Position numbers and translations under genes: made by a program
DNA from: Thiomonas sp. FB-6
GTDB taxonomy: Bacteria > Pseudomonadota > Gammaproteobacteria > Burkholderiales > Burkholderiaceae_C
NCBI RefSeq assembly: GCF_000377645.1
Contig: NZ_KB898482.1
Coordinates: 1-64,000 of the forward strand
DNA length: 64,000 nt
Direction: 5' to 3'
Notes under the pieces: generated by a model
What the model was told of the DNA's origin: nothing
Seen by the model: the letters and a program-made list of their open reading frames with translations, nothing else
The model's database searches: none
Shown here: one piece after another, positions 52,522-61,990 of the stretch
Position numbering within the stretch: position 1 is the stretch's first letter
Layout: the number at the start of each line of letters is the position of its first letter

Positions 52522-53859
52522 ATGCTTTCCAATCGCCTGCTGCAGCCCGCCGAACAGCGCCTGGCCGCGCTCCCGCTCTCGTGTGCCGTGCAACTTCCCG
52601 GAGGCCGGCGCATCGGGCCCGCCGAGGCCAGGCTGCGCCTGATCGTGCGCGACATGCGCACGCTGATGCACCTCGCGCAAGGCGCGATCGGGCGGCTGGC
52701 GGAGGACTACGTGGAAGGCCGCCTGGAGATCGAGGGGCGCCTGCGCGACCTGATGACCGCGGCGCCGGCGCTGCTGGGCAGCGACCCGACGGCGGCCGAG
52801 CAGGCCCCGCTTTCGCGCTGGGTGCAGCACTTGCGCCGCGGGCTGTGGGAGCGCACCCATCACAGCCGCACGCGCGACGCCTCGCAGATCCAGCACCACT
52901 ACGACATCAGCGACGACTTCTACGCGCTGTGGCTGGATCCGCGGCGGGTGTATTCCTGCGCCTATTTCGCCGAGGATTCGATGAGCCTGGCGCAGGCGCA
53001 GGAGGCCAAGCTGGATCACATCTGCCGCAAGCTGCGCCTGCAACCGGGCGAACGCTTCATCGACATCGGCGCGGGCTGGGGCGGACTGCTGCTGTGGGCG
53101 GCCGAGCATTACGGGGTGGACGCCACCGGCATCACGCTGTCGCGCAACCAGCACGCCTACGTGAACCAGCTGATCGAGCGCAAGGGCCTGCAGGGGCGCG
53201 TGCGCATGCTGTTGCAGGACTACCGCGACGTCGACGAATCGCAGCCCTTCGACAAGGTGGCCTCGGTGGGCATGGTCGAGCATGTCGGGCGCCCCAACCT
53301 GCCGCTGTATTTCTCCAAGATCCGCAGCCTGCTGCGCCCGGGCGGCCTGGTGCTCAACCACGGCATCACCGCCGGCGGCACCGACAATCCGCAGCTCGCC
53401 GGAGGCATGGGGGATTTCATCGAGAAGTACATCTTCCCCGGCGGCCAGCTGGTGCACGTCGGCGTGATGATGGACACGCTGGCCCGCGGCGGGCTCGAAC
53501 CGCTTGACACCGAATGCCTGCGCCCCCACTACGCGCGCACGCTGTGGTGCTGGGTGGACGCGCTGGAGTCGCAGCTGGACGAAGCCCGGCGCGTGCTGGG
53601 CGATCACGCCGACCGCGTGCTGCGGGCCTACCGCCTGTACCTGGCGGGCTCGGCCATGGGCTTCGAGCAGGGCTGGATCTCGCTGTTCCAGATCCTGGGC
53701 TCGCGCCCCAACGGCGTAGTGGAGAGCCGCGGCGAGGACAGCCCGCGCATCCGCGCCGCGCAAAGCGACTACCCCTTCCGCCGCGACTACATGTACACCC
53801 GCCCCGCCGCGGCCGCACCGGCCGAGCGCCAGGCCGAGGTGCCTGTTTCAGGCTTCTGA
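52522..53859 (+). CDS. cfa: cyclopropane-fatty-acyl-phospholipid synthase
   Basis: The 445-residue enzyme has an N-terminal lipid-binding region, SRTRDASQIQHHYDISDDFY, YSCAYFAEDSMSLAQAQEAK, the SAM motif FIDIGAGWGGLLLWAA, and MVEHVG and the catalytic Cys-free acidic active site typical of the family. It methylates membrane unsaturated fatty acids to cyclopropanes, a stress response. ATG 52522 is chosen with GGAG 13 nt upstream; in-frame ATG 52498 is an alternative. It lies 236 bp after the CBS gene. Confidence 0.92.
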   Translation: MLSNRLLQPAEQRLAALPLSCAVQLPGGRRIGPAEARLRLIVRDMRTLMHLAQGAIGRLAEDYVEGRLEIEGRLRDLMTAAPALLGSDPTAAEQAPLSRWVQHLRRGLWERTHHSRTRDASQIQHHYDISDDFYALWLDPRRVYSCAYFAEDSMSLAQAQEAKLDHICRKLRLQPGERFIDIGAGWGGLLLWAAEHYGVDATGITLSRNQHAYVNQLIERKGLQGRVRMLLQDYRDVDESQPFDKVASVGMVEHVGRPNLPLYFSKIRSLLRPGGLVLNHGITAGGTDNPQLAGGMGDFIEKYIFPGGQLVHVGVMMDTLARGGLEPLDTECLRPHYARTLWCWVDALESQLDEARRVLGDHADRVLRAYRLYLAGSAMGFEQGWISLFQILGSRPNGVVESRGEDSPRIRAAQSDYPFRRDYMYTRPAAAAPAERQAEVPVSGF

Positions 53860-53874
53860 CGAAGGCCACCTTTC

Positions 53875-53911
53875 AGATTGCTCGTTGAGCGCATCGACGC
53901 TCAAGCAATCT
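53875..53911 (+). terminator. stem-loop after cfa
   Basis: AGATTGC (53875-53881) pairs with GCAATCT (53905-53911), enclosing TTGAGCG/CGCTCAA with a 3-nt bulge and a 6-nt loop. No T-run follows, so it may be a rho-dependent end or an RNA stabiliser. Confidence 0.5.
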
Positions 53912-54020
53912 CGAGGCCCCTGAGCAGAGCCATGGCCGCTCCGTTCCACCTCGCACCCAGCAGGCTGCCCGGATTTGGCGCGTGAGTGGCTTTGCGCAGG
54001 CACAGCCGCCGGTCCCACCT

Positions 54021-54036
54021 AACCCCCTTGGGGGTT
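54021..54036. terminator. AACCCCCTTGGGGGTT palindrome between convergent genes
   Basis: A perfect 7-bp stem with a two-base turn lies 48 bp downstream of the secreted-protein gene on the minus strand and 160 bp past cfa. ATTTTG follows on the plus strand. It may terminate transcription from one or both sides. Confidence 0.4.
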
Positions 54037-54083
54037 GGGGGATTTTGGGTCGACCCTGCAATTTCTTGAGGCTTCATTACTCA

Positions 54084-54887
54084 TCAATTCTGATGCACAA
54101 CCCACTGCTCATCGGCATTGCAAGCCGAGCCATGACAACCAGTTATTCCTGACTTGACGGCTTGGTTGAACCCAGCCATACAGGCTACTGCATAACTTAT
54201 GGACCTATACGAAGCAGGCTTCATGAGCCCCCCTTCATTCCATTTGCACACACCAGCCTCGTACACGATCGACTCCACACTATATTGCGCCTCCTCGGAT
54301 ATATTATAATAATCAACATAACTTGATGGGTAGTATAGAACTCCTTTTGCAACATCCCCCTGCGCCGCATGCGGCTCAATGATCAGTGGAGAGGTCAGCG
54401 GCTCCGAAGGCTTTCGGAGCCCCAGGTCGGAGCTTTGCTCGGAATCCGGGACAAACGAAGTTGATGCTGGATGAATCGGTACCCACCGAAGCAACCGCCC
54501 CTCCGGGTCAACGGGATTTCCCGGAGGGAACGGTGGCTGTTGTCGCGTCCTGAAACCGCGTGCGGATCGAGGATCGGAAAATTCGCAGCTGAAACCATCC
54601 CCGACCACGCCCTTGAAGCGAACTTCGTATAGATCGGTATTGTCAACACCCCCGTATGATTCGCAAAGCTCTGCGTGATAACGATTTGCAACCGGGCTAT
54701 GCGTTCCTGGCCGGAAGACCATACTCCCATCGGATTGAAGGACCGCGCCCCGAATAAGTTCGACAAGCGGAGGGCTTCTGGTCAATTTATAACCATCACG
54801 TTCAAGACCCGTGTCGAATTCGCCGGCAAAAGCCTGCGCCGCAGCACAGGAAGTTGCGACCAGCAATAGCCTTGAAATCTTGAACAT
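54084..54887 (-). CDS. secreted protein of unknown function, six cysteines
   Basis: I do not recognise this 267-residue protein. It has a signal peptide (MFKISRLLLVATSCAAAQAF, cut near AFA-GE) and a mature part with six cysteines (75, 101, 214, 236, 251, 256), enough for three disulfides. The Pro-rich stretch FRTRQQPPFPPGNPVDPEG is at 112-130. AGGAG precedes ATG 54887. By eye it is less GC-rich than the core genes on either side, suggesting transfer. It stands alone between cfa and chaB. Confidence 0.75.
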   Translation of the reverse strand: MFKISRLLLVATSCAAAQAFAGEFDTGLERDGYKLTRSPPLVELIRGAVLQSDGSMVFRPGTHSPVANRYHAELCESYGGVDNTDLYEVRFKGVVGDGFSCEFSDPRSARGFRTRQQPPFPPGNPVDPEGRLLRWVPIHPASTSFVPDSEQSSDLGLRKPSEPLTSPLIIEPHAAQGDVAKGVLYYPSSYVDYYNISEEAQYSVESIVYEAGVCKWNEGGLMKPASYRSISYAVACMAGFNQAVKSGITGCHGSACNADEQWVVHQN

Positions 54888-55013
54888 GGCGCCAACTCCT
54901 GAATGGTGTTGCAGGGAGACTAGGACGCATGCATCCCTTCTCGCCACTCAAGAATCTTTTGACCATGATCACCGGGCTGCCTCGCGCGATTGCAAAAGTC
55001 GTACGAGGGCTGT

Positions 55014-55226
55014 TCAGTGCTTGGCGTGCCAGTCGTCGCCGTGCTTGCGGTAGCTTCTCTTGACCGCGGCCCAGGCCACCCTGAAGGCCAGGGTCTCGCG
55101 CTGCTCGCCGCGGTCGGCGTACTCGTCGAAGGCCGAGTTGAAGGCCTCGCGAAAAATGTCCTGCGCATGGCGAGGAAGGTGCTCGCGCACCGCGGCGGGG
55201 AGTTCCTGGTTGCTGGCGTAGGGCAT
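55014..55226 (-). CDS. ChaB-family protein
   Basis: The 70-residue protein has the ChaB motif PAAVREHLPRHAQDIFREAF and FRVAWAAVKRSYRK. ChaB is named as a cation-transport regulator, but the role is poorly defined. ATG 55226 has GGAG 6 nt upstream and starts the usual MPYASNQELP; an in-frame ATG at 55241 is less likely. Confidence 0.88.
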   Translation of the reverse strand: MPYASNQELPAAVREHLPRHAQDIFREAFNSAFDEYADRGEQRETLAFRVAWAAVKRSYRKHGDDWHAKH

Positions 55227-55288
55227 CGCGCACTCCGGCACGCCGGCCGCGGCGGAGCAGCCGCCCGATGAAACAAGTGGTTACGATG

Positions 55289-56863
55289 CTAGCCCTCGCG
55301 CAGCGCCGGGACAAGAGGAATCCCGGTCGCGCGCAGGGAGGATGTGGAGGCCGCGAACGAATCGGCCTGGCCTTGCTGCAGCCTGAAGCGGGCCATCGCC
55401 TGCTGCAGGCCGGCGGCCTGCGCGCTCATCTGCTCGGCCGTGGCGGCCAGTTGCTCCGAGGCGGAGGCGCTTTGCTGGGTGGCGGCGCTGACCTGGGCCA
55501 CCGCCTGGTTGATCTGCCCGATGCCCAGCGCCTGTTCGTCGCTGGCGGCATGGATCTCCTGCACCAGCTCGGAGGTCTTGAGAATTGCCGGCACCATTTG
55601 TTGCAGCAACTCGCCGGCGCCGGTCGCCTGGCGCACCGAGCCGCCGGCGAGTTCGCCGATCTCGCGCGCGGCCACCTGCGCGCGCTCGGCCAGCTTGCGC
55701 ACCTCGGCGGCCACCACCGCGAAGCCCTTGCCGTGTTCGCCGGCGCGCGCTGCCTCGATGGCCGCGTTCAGCGCCAGCATGTTGGTCTGGTAGGCGATGT
55801 CGTCGACGATGCCGATGCGCTCGGCGATGGCCTGCATGTCGGCCACCGTGCGCTGCACCGCGTCGCCCCCGTCGCGCGCCTGCTGCGCGGCCAGCTGCGC
55901 GATGCCGGCCGTCACGCGGGCGTTGTCGGCGCTTTGCCGCACAGAGGCCGCCGATTGCTCCAGCGTGGCCGAGGTCTGCTCGATCGACGCCGCCTGTTCG
56001 GAGGCCCCCTGCGACAGCGACTGCGAGGTGCTGGACACCTGGGCGGAAGCGGCCGAGAGCTGGTTCGCGCCGGCCCGCACGGAGTCGATGGTCTGGGTCA
56101 GGCTGTCGACCATGGCGCCCAGCGCGCTCAGCAGTTGCCCCGTCTCGTCGCGCGCGCCCGCGGCCACGCGTACCGTGAGGTCGCCGGCGGCGACGCGGCC
56201 CGCCACCTGCACCGCCTGGGCCAGCGGGCGCGTGATCGCACGCACCAGCAGCAGGGTCAGGCCCAGGCCCAGCAGCAAGGCCGCTGCGCCGGCACCCGCG
56301 CCGACGCTCCACGCGCGCCGCGACGCGCCGTCCACGCGATGCAATACCTGCGCGTTGACCTGCTGCTGGTCGTGCATCAGGCCCAGCAGCCGGGCGCGGG
56401 TGTCGCGCCACGCGGGCGTCTCCTTCGCGTTGAGAAGTTGTACCGCCTGCGCCTGCTGCGTGGCGGCCAGCGCGACCACCTGGGCGGTCAGGCCCAGGTC
56501 CATGGCGTGCGAGGCGGCGACCCGCACGAGCACGCCGCTGCGCTGCGCATCCGCGCGCGCCAGTTCGCGCGCCCGCGCCAGCGCGTCGGCGAACCTGGCC
56601 TGGCCGGCCCGCAGGTTGGCGTAGGCCTTGCGGTTGGCGGGGTCGAGAACGATGTTGCGCAGGGCCTGTCCGCTTTGCAGGCCCTGCGCATACATGGTCT
56701 GCAAGGCCTGCCCGTAGGCGACCTCGTTGCGGATGTAGTCGCCGAAGGCGGCGCGCACCTGGCTCATGCCGGCCAGGCTCACGCCCAGCGCAACCAGGAA
56801 CAGCAAGGACATGCCGCCGCTGGCGACGAGCAATTTGGTGCGGATCTTCAAGTTCCTGTACAT
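55289..56863 (-). CDS. methyl-accepting chemotaxis protein
   Basis: The 524-residue chemoreceptor has two TM helices (about 10-35 and 187-212), a helical periplasmic ligand domain between them, a HAMP domain (about 212-265) and the signalling hairpin with [20 protein letters not shown] and [20 protein letters not shown]. It controls CheA in response to an unknown signal. There is no C-terminal CheR pentapeptide. It lies next to the GGDEF-EAL gene but no che genes are nearby. Confidence 0.92.
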   Translation of the reverse strand: MYRNLKIRTKLLVASGGMSLLFLVALGVSLAGMSQVRAAFGDYIRNEVAYGQALQTMYAQGLQSGQALRNIVLDPANRKAYANLRAGQARFADALARARELARADAQRSGVLVRVAASHAMDLGLTAQVVALAATQQAQAVQLLNAKETPAWRDTRARLLGLMHDQQQVNAQVLHRVDGASRRAWSVGAGAGAAALLLGLGLTLLLVRAITRPLAQAVQVAGRVAAGDLTVRVAAGARDETGQLLSALGAMVDSLTQTIDSVRAGANQLSAASAQVSSTSQSLSQGASEQAASIEQTSATLEQSAASVRQSADNARVTAGIAQLAAQQARDGGDAVQRTVADMQAIAERIGIVDDIAYQTNMLALNAAIEAARAGEHGKGFAVVAAEVRKLAERAQVAAREIGELAGGSVRQATGAGELLQQMVPAILKTSELVQEIHAASDEQALGIGQINQAVAQVSAATQQSASASEQLAATAEQMSAQAAGLQQAMARFRLQQGQADSFAASTSSLRATGIPLVPALREG

Positions 56864-56982
56864 GGCAGTCGAGGCTGGCACGCGGCCGGGATCACGAAGA
56901 CTCCAACTCTATTACATATTTACTTTCTTATATATACATTGTCGGGTTTTCACGGAATCGGCGACGCGGCGCGGGGCGCCCT

Positions 56983-59481
56983 TCAGGCGCCGTAGCCGCG
57001 CAGCGCCTCCTCGGCGACCGGGGGCACGCTCCAGGACACACCGCGGCGCAGCAGGTCGTCGAAGTCCTCGGCGGCCAGCGGCCGGCCGAAATGCCAGCCC
57101 TGGAAGGCGTCGCAGCGGTGGCGGCGCAGGAACTCGAGCTGGGCCTCGGTCTCCACGCCCTCGGCCACCACCTCCAGCCCGAGGCCCTTGGCCATCGCCA
57201 GGATGGTCTGCACCACCATGGCGTCGTTGCGCACCTCCGGCAGGTTGCGCACGAAGGACTGGTCGATCTTCAGTTGTTCCAGCGGCAGCCGGGTCAGGTA
57301 GGACAGCGAGGAGCTTCCGGTGCCGAAGTCGTCCAGCGCGAAGCCCACGCCCGCGTCCTGCAAGGCGTCCATCTTCGCCACCGCCTCGTCGATGTTCTCC
57401 AGCATCAGGCTCTCGGTGATCTCCAGCTTGAGCCAGGAAGCCTCGACTCCGGCGTCGCGCAGGCAGCGCAGCACCGACTCGACGAAATCGCCCTGCCGGA
57501 ACTGGCGCGAACTCACGTTGACGGCCAGGCGCATCGGGCGCTCGTGGAGCTCCACCCAGCGCCGCAGCTGCGCGCAGGCCATCTCCAGCACGCGCAGGCC
57601 CAGGGGCACGATCAGCCCGGTTTCCTCGGCCACGCCGATGAACACCCCCGGCGCGAGCAGGCCGCGCTGCGGATGGTTCCAGCGCACCAGCGCCTCGGCG
57701 CCGATCAGGTAGCCGTCGTCGTCGACCTGTGGCTGGTAGTGCAGCACCAGCTCGCCGCGCTCCAGGCCCGCGCGCAGGTCCGTCTCCAGCGCGTTGCGGG
57801 CGTTGAGCTCGGTCTGCATCTGCGGCTCGAAGAAACGCACGCTGTTGCGCCCGGCGTTCTTGGCCCTGTACATGGCCAGGTCGGCATGGCGCAGCACCGA
57901 CTCCATGGTCGCGTCGCGCCCGCGAAACAGGGTAATGCCGATGCTGGCGGTGCAGTACAGCGACTGGGCCCCGAGCTGGTAGCGCCGCGCCAGTGCCTCG
58001 CGCAGGGTCTCGCCCACGCGCTCGGCGTGGCGCCCGGCGGCGATGGCGTCGCTGCCCAGGTCCTCCAGCAGCACGACGAACTCGTCGCCCCCGAAACGCG
58101 CCAGGGTATCGCCGGCGCGCAGCGCCGAGCGCATGCGCTCGGAGGCCTGCAGCAGCAGGTCGTCGCCGAAGTTGTGGCCCAGCGAGTCGTTGACCTTCTT
58201 GAAATGATCCAGGTCCAGCAGCAGCACCGCCGCATGCTCCTCGCTGCGCCGGCTGGCCGCCAGCGCGTGCTCGATGCGGTCGTGCAGCAGGCGCCGGTTG
58301 GGCAGATCGGTCAGCGGATCGAAATAGGCCAGGCGGTGGATCTCGCGCTGGGCCTCCTTCTCGCGGCTGATGTCGGACAGGGTGCCGACGTAGTGCGTGA
58401 CTTCTCCGGCGCCGTTGCGCACGGCGGAGAAGGTCATCCAGGCGCTGTACAAGGAGCCGTCGCGGCGGCGGTTGACCACCTCGCCCTGCCAGTAGCCTTC
58501 CTCGCGGATCAGGCGCCATACCCGCCGGCGCAAGGCGTCGTCGCCGCCGGTGGACAGCAGCACCGTGCTCGATTCCTCGCAGGCCTGCTTCTGCGTATGC
58601 CCGGTGATCGCGGTGAAGGCCTGGTTGACGCGCTGGATGTTGCCGGCGGCGTCCAGCACTACCAGGCCTTCCTGGGACTCGAAGGCGATGGAGCTGATGC
58701 GCAGCTCGTCCTCGGCGAGCTTGCGCTCGGTGATGTCCACGACGCTGAGCACCCATTGCGCCGGCGCTTCGCCCTCCCCCGCGGCGGCGAGTTCGGCGAT
58801 GTCGCATTCGGCCCAGAACCCATGCCCGTCCGCCCCCTGCAGGCGCAGTTGCAACGGCGCGGCGTCGGCCGCGACCGCATGGGCGCGGCGCCGCGCGAGG
58901 GCCGGCAGGTCCTGCTCGTGCACGATGTCGTCCAGGCTCCTGCCCACCACCTCGCCCAGCATCTGGCGGGCCTGGCGGTTGCCCTGCAGCACCGTGCCGC
59001 TTTCGCGGTCCACGCCGAGCAGGCCGCACGGCGTGCTGTCGAACAGGCTGCGGAACTTGTGCTCGGAGGCGGCCAGCGCGGCATGCGCCTGCTGCAGCTC
59101 GCGCCGGTCGCTGGCCTCCTGCAGCGCGCGGGCCAGGGCCTCGGGGATGCGCGCGACCGCGTCCTTGGCGACGAAGTCGGTGAGTCCGGCGCGCAACAAC
59201 TCCACCGCGCGTTCCTCGCCGATGGAGCCCGACACCAGCAGCACGGGCAGCAGGGGATCGGCCGCGCGCACCATGCGCACGATGCGCGCGATGTCCATGC
59301 CCGGCAGGTGGTAGTCGGTGAGCACCGCGTCCCAGGGTTCCCGCAGGGCCTGCTCCAGGGCCTGGTCGTCCTCGACGTGGAGGCAGCGCCCGAGCACCCC
59401 GCGGCGTTCCAGCTGGCGGCGCAGGAGCAGGTAGTCGGCCGGGCTGTCCTCGATGATGAGTACGTCGAACAGGGGCTTCAT
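56983..59481 (-). CDS. receiver-PAS-PAS-GGDEF-EAL response regulator
   Basis: The 832-residue protein has a CheY-like receiver (1-125; acidic E11/D12, phosphoacceptor D56 in LTDYHLPG, S84, K106), two PAS domains (about 135-255 and 265-385), GGDEF (395-560, intact LARFGGDEF) and EAL (565-820, GAEALVRW, DDFGTGSSSL, QLKIDQSF). It is a c-di-GMP enzyme driven by phosphorylation. The usual GTGYSSL is GTGSSSL, a mild departure. No histidine kinase is adjacent, so the cognate sensor lies elsewhere. Confidence 0.92.
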   Translation of the reverse strand: MKPLFDVLIIEDSPADYLLLRRQLERRGVLGRCLHVEDDQALEQALREPWDAVLTDYHLPGMDIARIVRMVRAADPLLPVLLVSGSIGEERAVELLRAGLTDFVAKDAVARIPEALARALQEASDRRELQQAHAALAASEHKFRSLFDSTPCGLLGVDRESGTVLQGNRQARQMLGEVVGRSLDDIVHEQDLPALARRRAHAVAADAAPLQLRLQGADGHGFWAECDIAELAAAGEGEAPAQWVLSVVDITERKLAEDELRISSIAFESQEGLVVLDAAGNIQRVNQAFTAITGHTQKQACEESSTVLLSTGGDDALRRRVWRLIREEGYWQGEVVNRRRDGSLYSAWMTFSAVRNGAGEVTHYVGTLSDISREKEAQREIHRLAYFDPLTDLPNRRLLHDRIEHALAASRRSEEHAAVLLLDLDHFKKVNDSLGHNFGDDLLLQASERMRSALRAGDTLARFGGDEFVVLLEDLGSDAIAAGRHAERVGETLREALARRYQLGAQSLYCTASIGITLFRGRDATMESVLRHADLAMYRAKNAGRNSVRFFEPQMQTELNARNALETDLRAGLERGELVLHYQPQVDDDGYLIGAEALVRWNHPQRGLLAPGVFIGVAEETGLIVPLGLRVLEMACAQLRRWVELHERPMRLAVNVSSRQFRQGDFVESVLRCLRDAGVEASWLKLEITESLMLENIDEAVAKMDALQDAGVGFALDDFGTGSSSLSYLTRLPLEQLKIDQSFVRNLPEVRNDAMVVQTILAMAKGLGLEVVAEGVETEAQLEFLRRHRCDAFQGWHFGRPLAAEDFDDLLRRGVSWSVPPVAEEALRGYGA

Positions 59482-59780
59482 CGCGCAGGCCCCGTCCGGC
59501 GTTCACGCTCCCCCTGGCAAGCCCCGCGCCGGCCCCTCGGGGCTGGCACCGCATGGTTGTTGTGTCGGTCCATCTTGTTCCAGGCTCGCAACGAATCGCA
59601 CCCAAACGGCAAGACGGCGCAACACCCGGACAGGCATGCGCCGATGGATCCTTGGTTGATGGCCACAACTGTATACGACTCCGCTGACTTGCACCGAAGT
59701 CTCGCGGCGGCCGGGGGCCCGGGCCGAACACGCCCCGGCGCGGGCCCCGGCGCCCGGCGTGGAGCCCAAACGCCACGCGC
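59482..59780. other. 299-bp intergenic region
   Basis: This gap holds the promoter region of the receiver-GGDEF-EAL gene. I see no gene, hairpin with a T-run or repeat in it. Confidence 0.5.
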
Positions 59781-60359
59781 TCAGCGCGCGGGCGCGGGCG
59801 CGGCCTCGAGCTCGAGCAGCGCGAGCTTGCGCGCCACGCCGCCGGCGTAGCCGCGCAGCGCGCCGTCGCTGCCCAGCACGCGATGGCAGGGCAGCAGCAG
59901 CAGCAGGGGGTTGGCCCCCACCGCCCGCCCCACCGCGCGCGCGTGCTCGGCGCCCAGGCCCAGGCGCGCGGCGAGTTGCGCGTAGCCCACGCGCTCGCCG
60001 TAGCCCAGGGTCTCGAGCTCGCGCCACACGCGGCGCGCGAATTCGCTTCCGCGGGGCTCCAGCGCGAACTCGAAGCGGCGCCTGCGTCCGCCGAGGTATT
60101 CATCGACCTGGCGCGCCACCTCGGCCACCAGCGGGGGCGCCGAGGCATCGGCGTCGCAGGCCAGCTGCGCCAGGGTGCCGGGCGCGGCGTCCTCGAACAG
60201 CAGCGCGCCCACGGACTGCCCGCGCAGGCCCAGCAGCATCGGCCCCAGGCGCCCGGGAATGCGCCACCAGGCCAGCGCCTGCGTGGCAGCCGGCAGGCGC
60301 CGCTGCGCCGCGCGCGCGGACGCTGCCGGGGACAGGGGCAAGGTTTCGCGGGTGTTCAC
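59781..60359 (-). CDS. ogt: methylated-DNA-protein-cysteine methyltransferase Ogt
   Basis: The 192-residue protein has the active-site motif LPCHRVLGSDGALRGYAGG, preceded by VGRAVGANPL. It transfers O6-alkyl groups from guanine to its own Cys. Start GTG 60359 overlaps the Ada-AlkA stop (GTGA), so it is translated with it. The two genes together cover the work of Ada plus AlkA. Confidence 0.92.
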   Translation of the reverse strand: MNTRETLPLSPAASARAAQRRLPAATQALAWWRIPGRLGPMLLGLRGQSVGALLFEDAAPGTLAQLACDADASAPPLVAEVARQVDEYLGGRRRRFEFALEPRGSEFARRVWRELETLGYGERVGYAQLAARLGLGAEHARAVGRAVGANPLLLLLPCHRVLGSDGALRGYAGGVARKLALLELEAAPAPAR

Positions 60360-61921
60360 GATCGGATCTCCGGGAGTCGCTGCGCATCCCCATGCGCATC
60401 GCCATGGACATTCGCAGGCGCCTTCGCCGGGACCTGCGGCCGCCGCGCGGGCGGCCGCAGGGCCGCGGCCGGCGCAGCCGCCGGCGCGGCCTGGCGCGCC
60501 AGGTACATCGCGGCGTAGGCGCGCCAGGGGCGCCAGGCCTGCGCCCGCTGCAGCAGCGCATCGGCATCGGCGCAACCCGCGGCGAGCTGCAGCGCCGGGT
60601 CCTGCGCGGGGAAGGCGTCGGGCCAGCCCAGGGCCTGCATGGCCACCCACTGCGGCGTGGCCCCATCCATGCCGGCCAGTTCCTGCAGCGCCTGCACCGT
60701 GGGCTCCAGCGGGGCCCAGGGCTGCAGGTCCAGCAGCCCGGCGCGCAGCTGCGCCGCGGCCGCCAGCAGCGCACGCGCGCCGCCCAGGGACATGCCGCAG
60801 GCGAGCAAGGCGGCCTCGTCGGCTCCGGCCAGGTCCTGGGCGCGCGGGAACAGCGCCTGCAGGCCGGGCGGCGCGCCGTCGAGGACGCCGGCCTGCGGCT
60901 GGGGCGCGAACCGGCGGGCGATGCAGGCCAGCACCGCCGGAGCGGCCGCGCCCTCGCGGCGCACCAGCGCACGCACCAGGGTCTCGAATCCGTCGGGCGC
61001 CCCGGGCACGCGCATGCCGGGGGCCCCCCGCGCCAGTTCGCCGAGGCGCTCCTGGACGGCCGCCGGGCTGGCTCCCAGGTCGAACATGCGCCGCAGGCGC
61101 GCCAGCAGCAGCGCCACGGCCGGTGCCAGGTTGACGCTGGCGCGCACCCGCAGGCAGCAGGCGCCGGCGTCGTCGCGCACCTGCACCCAGCCCTCGCAGG
61201 GGCCTCGGGGTCCGTCCAGGCGCAGCGTGCGCGCGTAGCGTCTGTCCTCCACCCGCTCGACCCCGGGCAGCGCCAGCGCGCGGGCCTGCTCCAGCCAGGC
61301 GGACCAGTCCAGCGGGGGGCGGTAGGGCAGCACCAGCTCCAGCGCGGCCTGCGCGCGCGCACTGGCGCCGCGGCGGATGCGCTGGGCGCTCAAGCCCCAG
61401 CGCTGCGCCAGCACCGCGTGGAAACGCCGCAGGCTGCGAAAACCGCAGGCCAGCGCAACCTCGGACACGGGCAGCGTGGTCTGGGTCAGGCATTGCTTGG
61501 CCAGCAGCAGGCGCTGGGTCTGCGCCAGCTCCAGCATGGACACGCCGTACTCGGCGCGGAACAGGCGCCGCAGGTGCCGGGCGCTGACCCCGACGCGCGC
61601 GGCCAGCTGCGCGGTATCGGCATGGTCCAGGAAACCCTGCTCGATGAGCAGCGCCGCGGCCTGCGCGAGCCGGCCGGGAATGTCGGGCAGGCCCCAGCCG
61701 GGGGCCAGCTCGGGGCGGCAGCGCAGGCAGGGGCGGTAGCCGGCCTTGTCGGCGGCGGCCGCGCTGGGAAAGAATTGGCAGTGCTCGGGGCGCGGCGTGC
61801 GCACCGCGCAGATCGGGCGGCAATAGACCCCGGTGCTCGACACTCCGACGAAAAACCGCCCGTCGAAGCGCCGGTCGCGCGAGCGCAGCGCGTCGAAGCA
61901 TTGTTGGGGATCGAGTTCCAT
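60356..61921 (-). CDS. Ada N-domain/AraC/AlkA fusion: DNA-3-methyladenine glycosylase
   Basis: The 521-residue protein joins an Ada metal-binding domain (1-75; VYCRPICAV with two Cys and CLRC with two more, the zinc site of the methylphosphotriester sensor), an AraC HTH (about 85-185; RLAQAAALLIEQGFLDHADT, then LACGFRSLRRFHAVL) and a C-terminal AlkA/HhH-GPD glycosylase (about 195-490). It should sense methylated phosphate, activate repair genes and excise alkylated bases. The last 40 residues are Ala/Pro-rich. Coupled with ogt downstream. Confidence 0.9.
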   Translation of the reverse strand: MELDPQQCFDALRSRDRRFDGRFFVGVSSTGVYCRPICAVRTPRPEHCQFFPSAAAADKAGYRPCLRCRPELAPGWGLPDIPGRLAQAAALLIEQGFLDHADTAQLAARVGVSARHLRRLFRAEYGVSMLELAQTQRLLLAKQCLTQTTLPVSEVALACGFRSLRRFHAVLAQRWGLSAQRIRRGASARAQAALELVLPYRPPLDWSAWLEQARALALPGVERVEDRRYARTLRLDGPRGPCEGWVQVRDDAGACCLRVRASVNLAPAVALLLARLRRMFDLGASPAAVQERLGELARGAPGMRVPGAPDGFETLVRALVRREGAAAPAVLACIARRFAPQPQAGVLDGAPPGLQALFPRAQDLAGADEAALLACGMSLGGARALLAAAAQLRAGLLDLQPWAPLEPTVQALQELAGMDGATPQWVAMQALGWPDAFPAQDPALQLAAGCADADALLQRAQAWRPWRAYAAMYLARQAAPAAAPAAALRPPARRPQVPAKAPANVHGDAHGDAQRLPEIRS

Positions 61922-61990
61922 GACCTCACTGTAGACCCGGCGCGCCGCCTCGGCGCGCCGGATCCGGACCTGCGATCCCCGCGGCGCCGC

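Noticed and set aside
56912-60148. Minus-strand open frame of 1078 codons
   Set aside because: Out of frame with the receiver-PAS-GGDEF-EAL gene and ogt; Arg/Ala/Gly-rich without domain signals.
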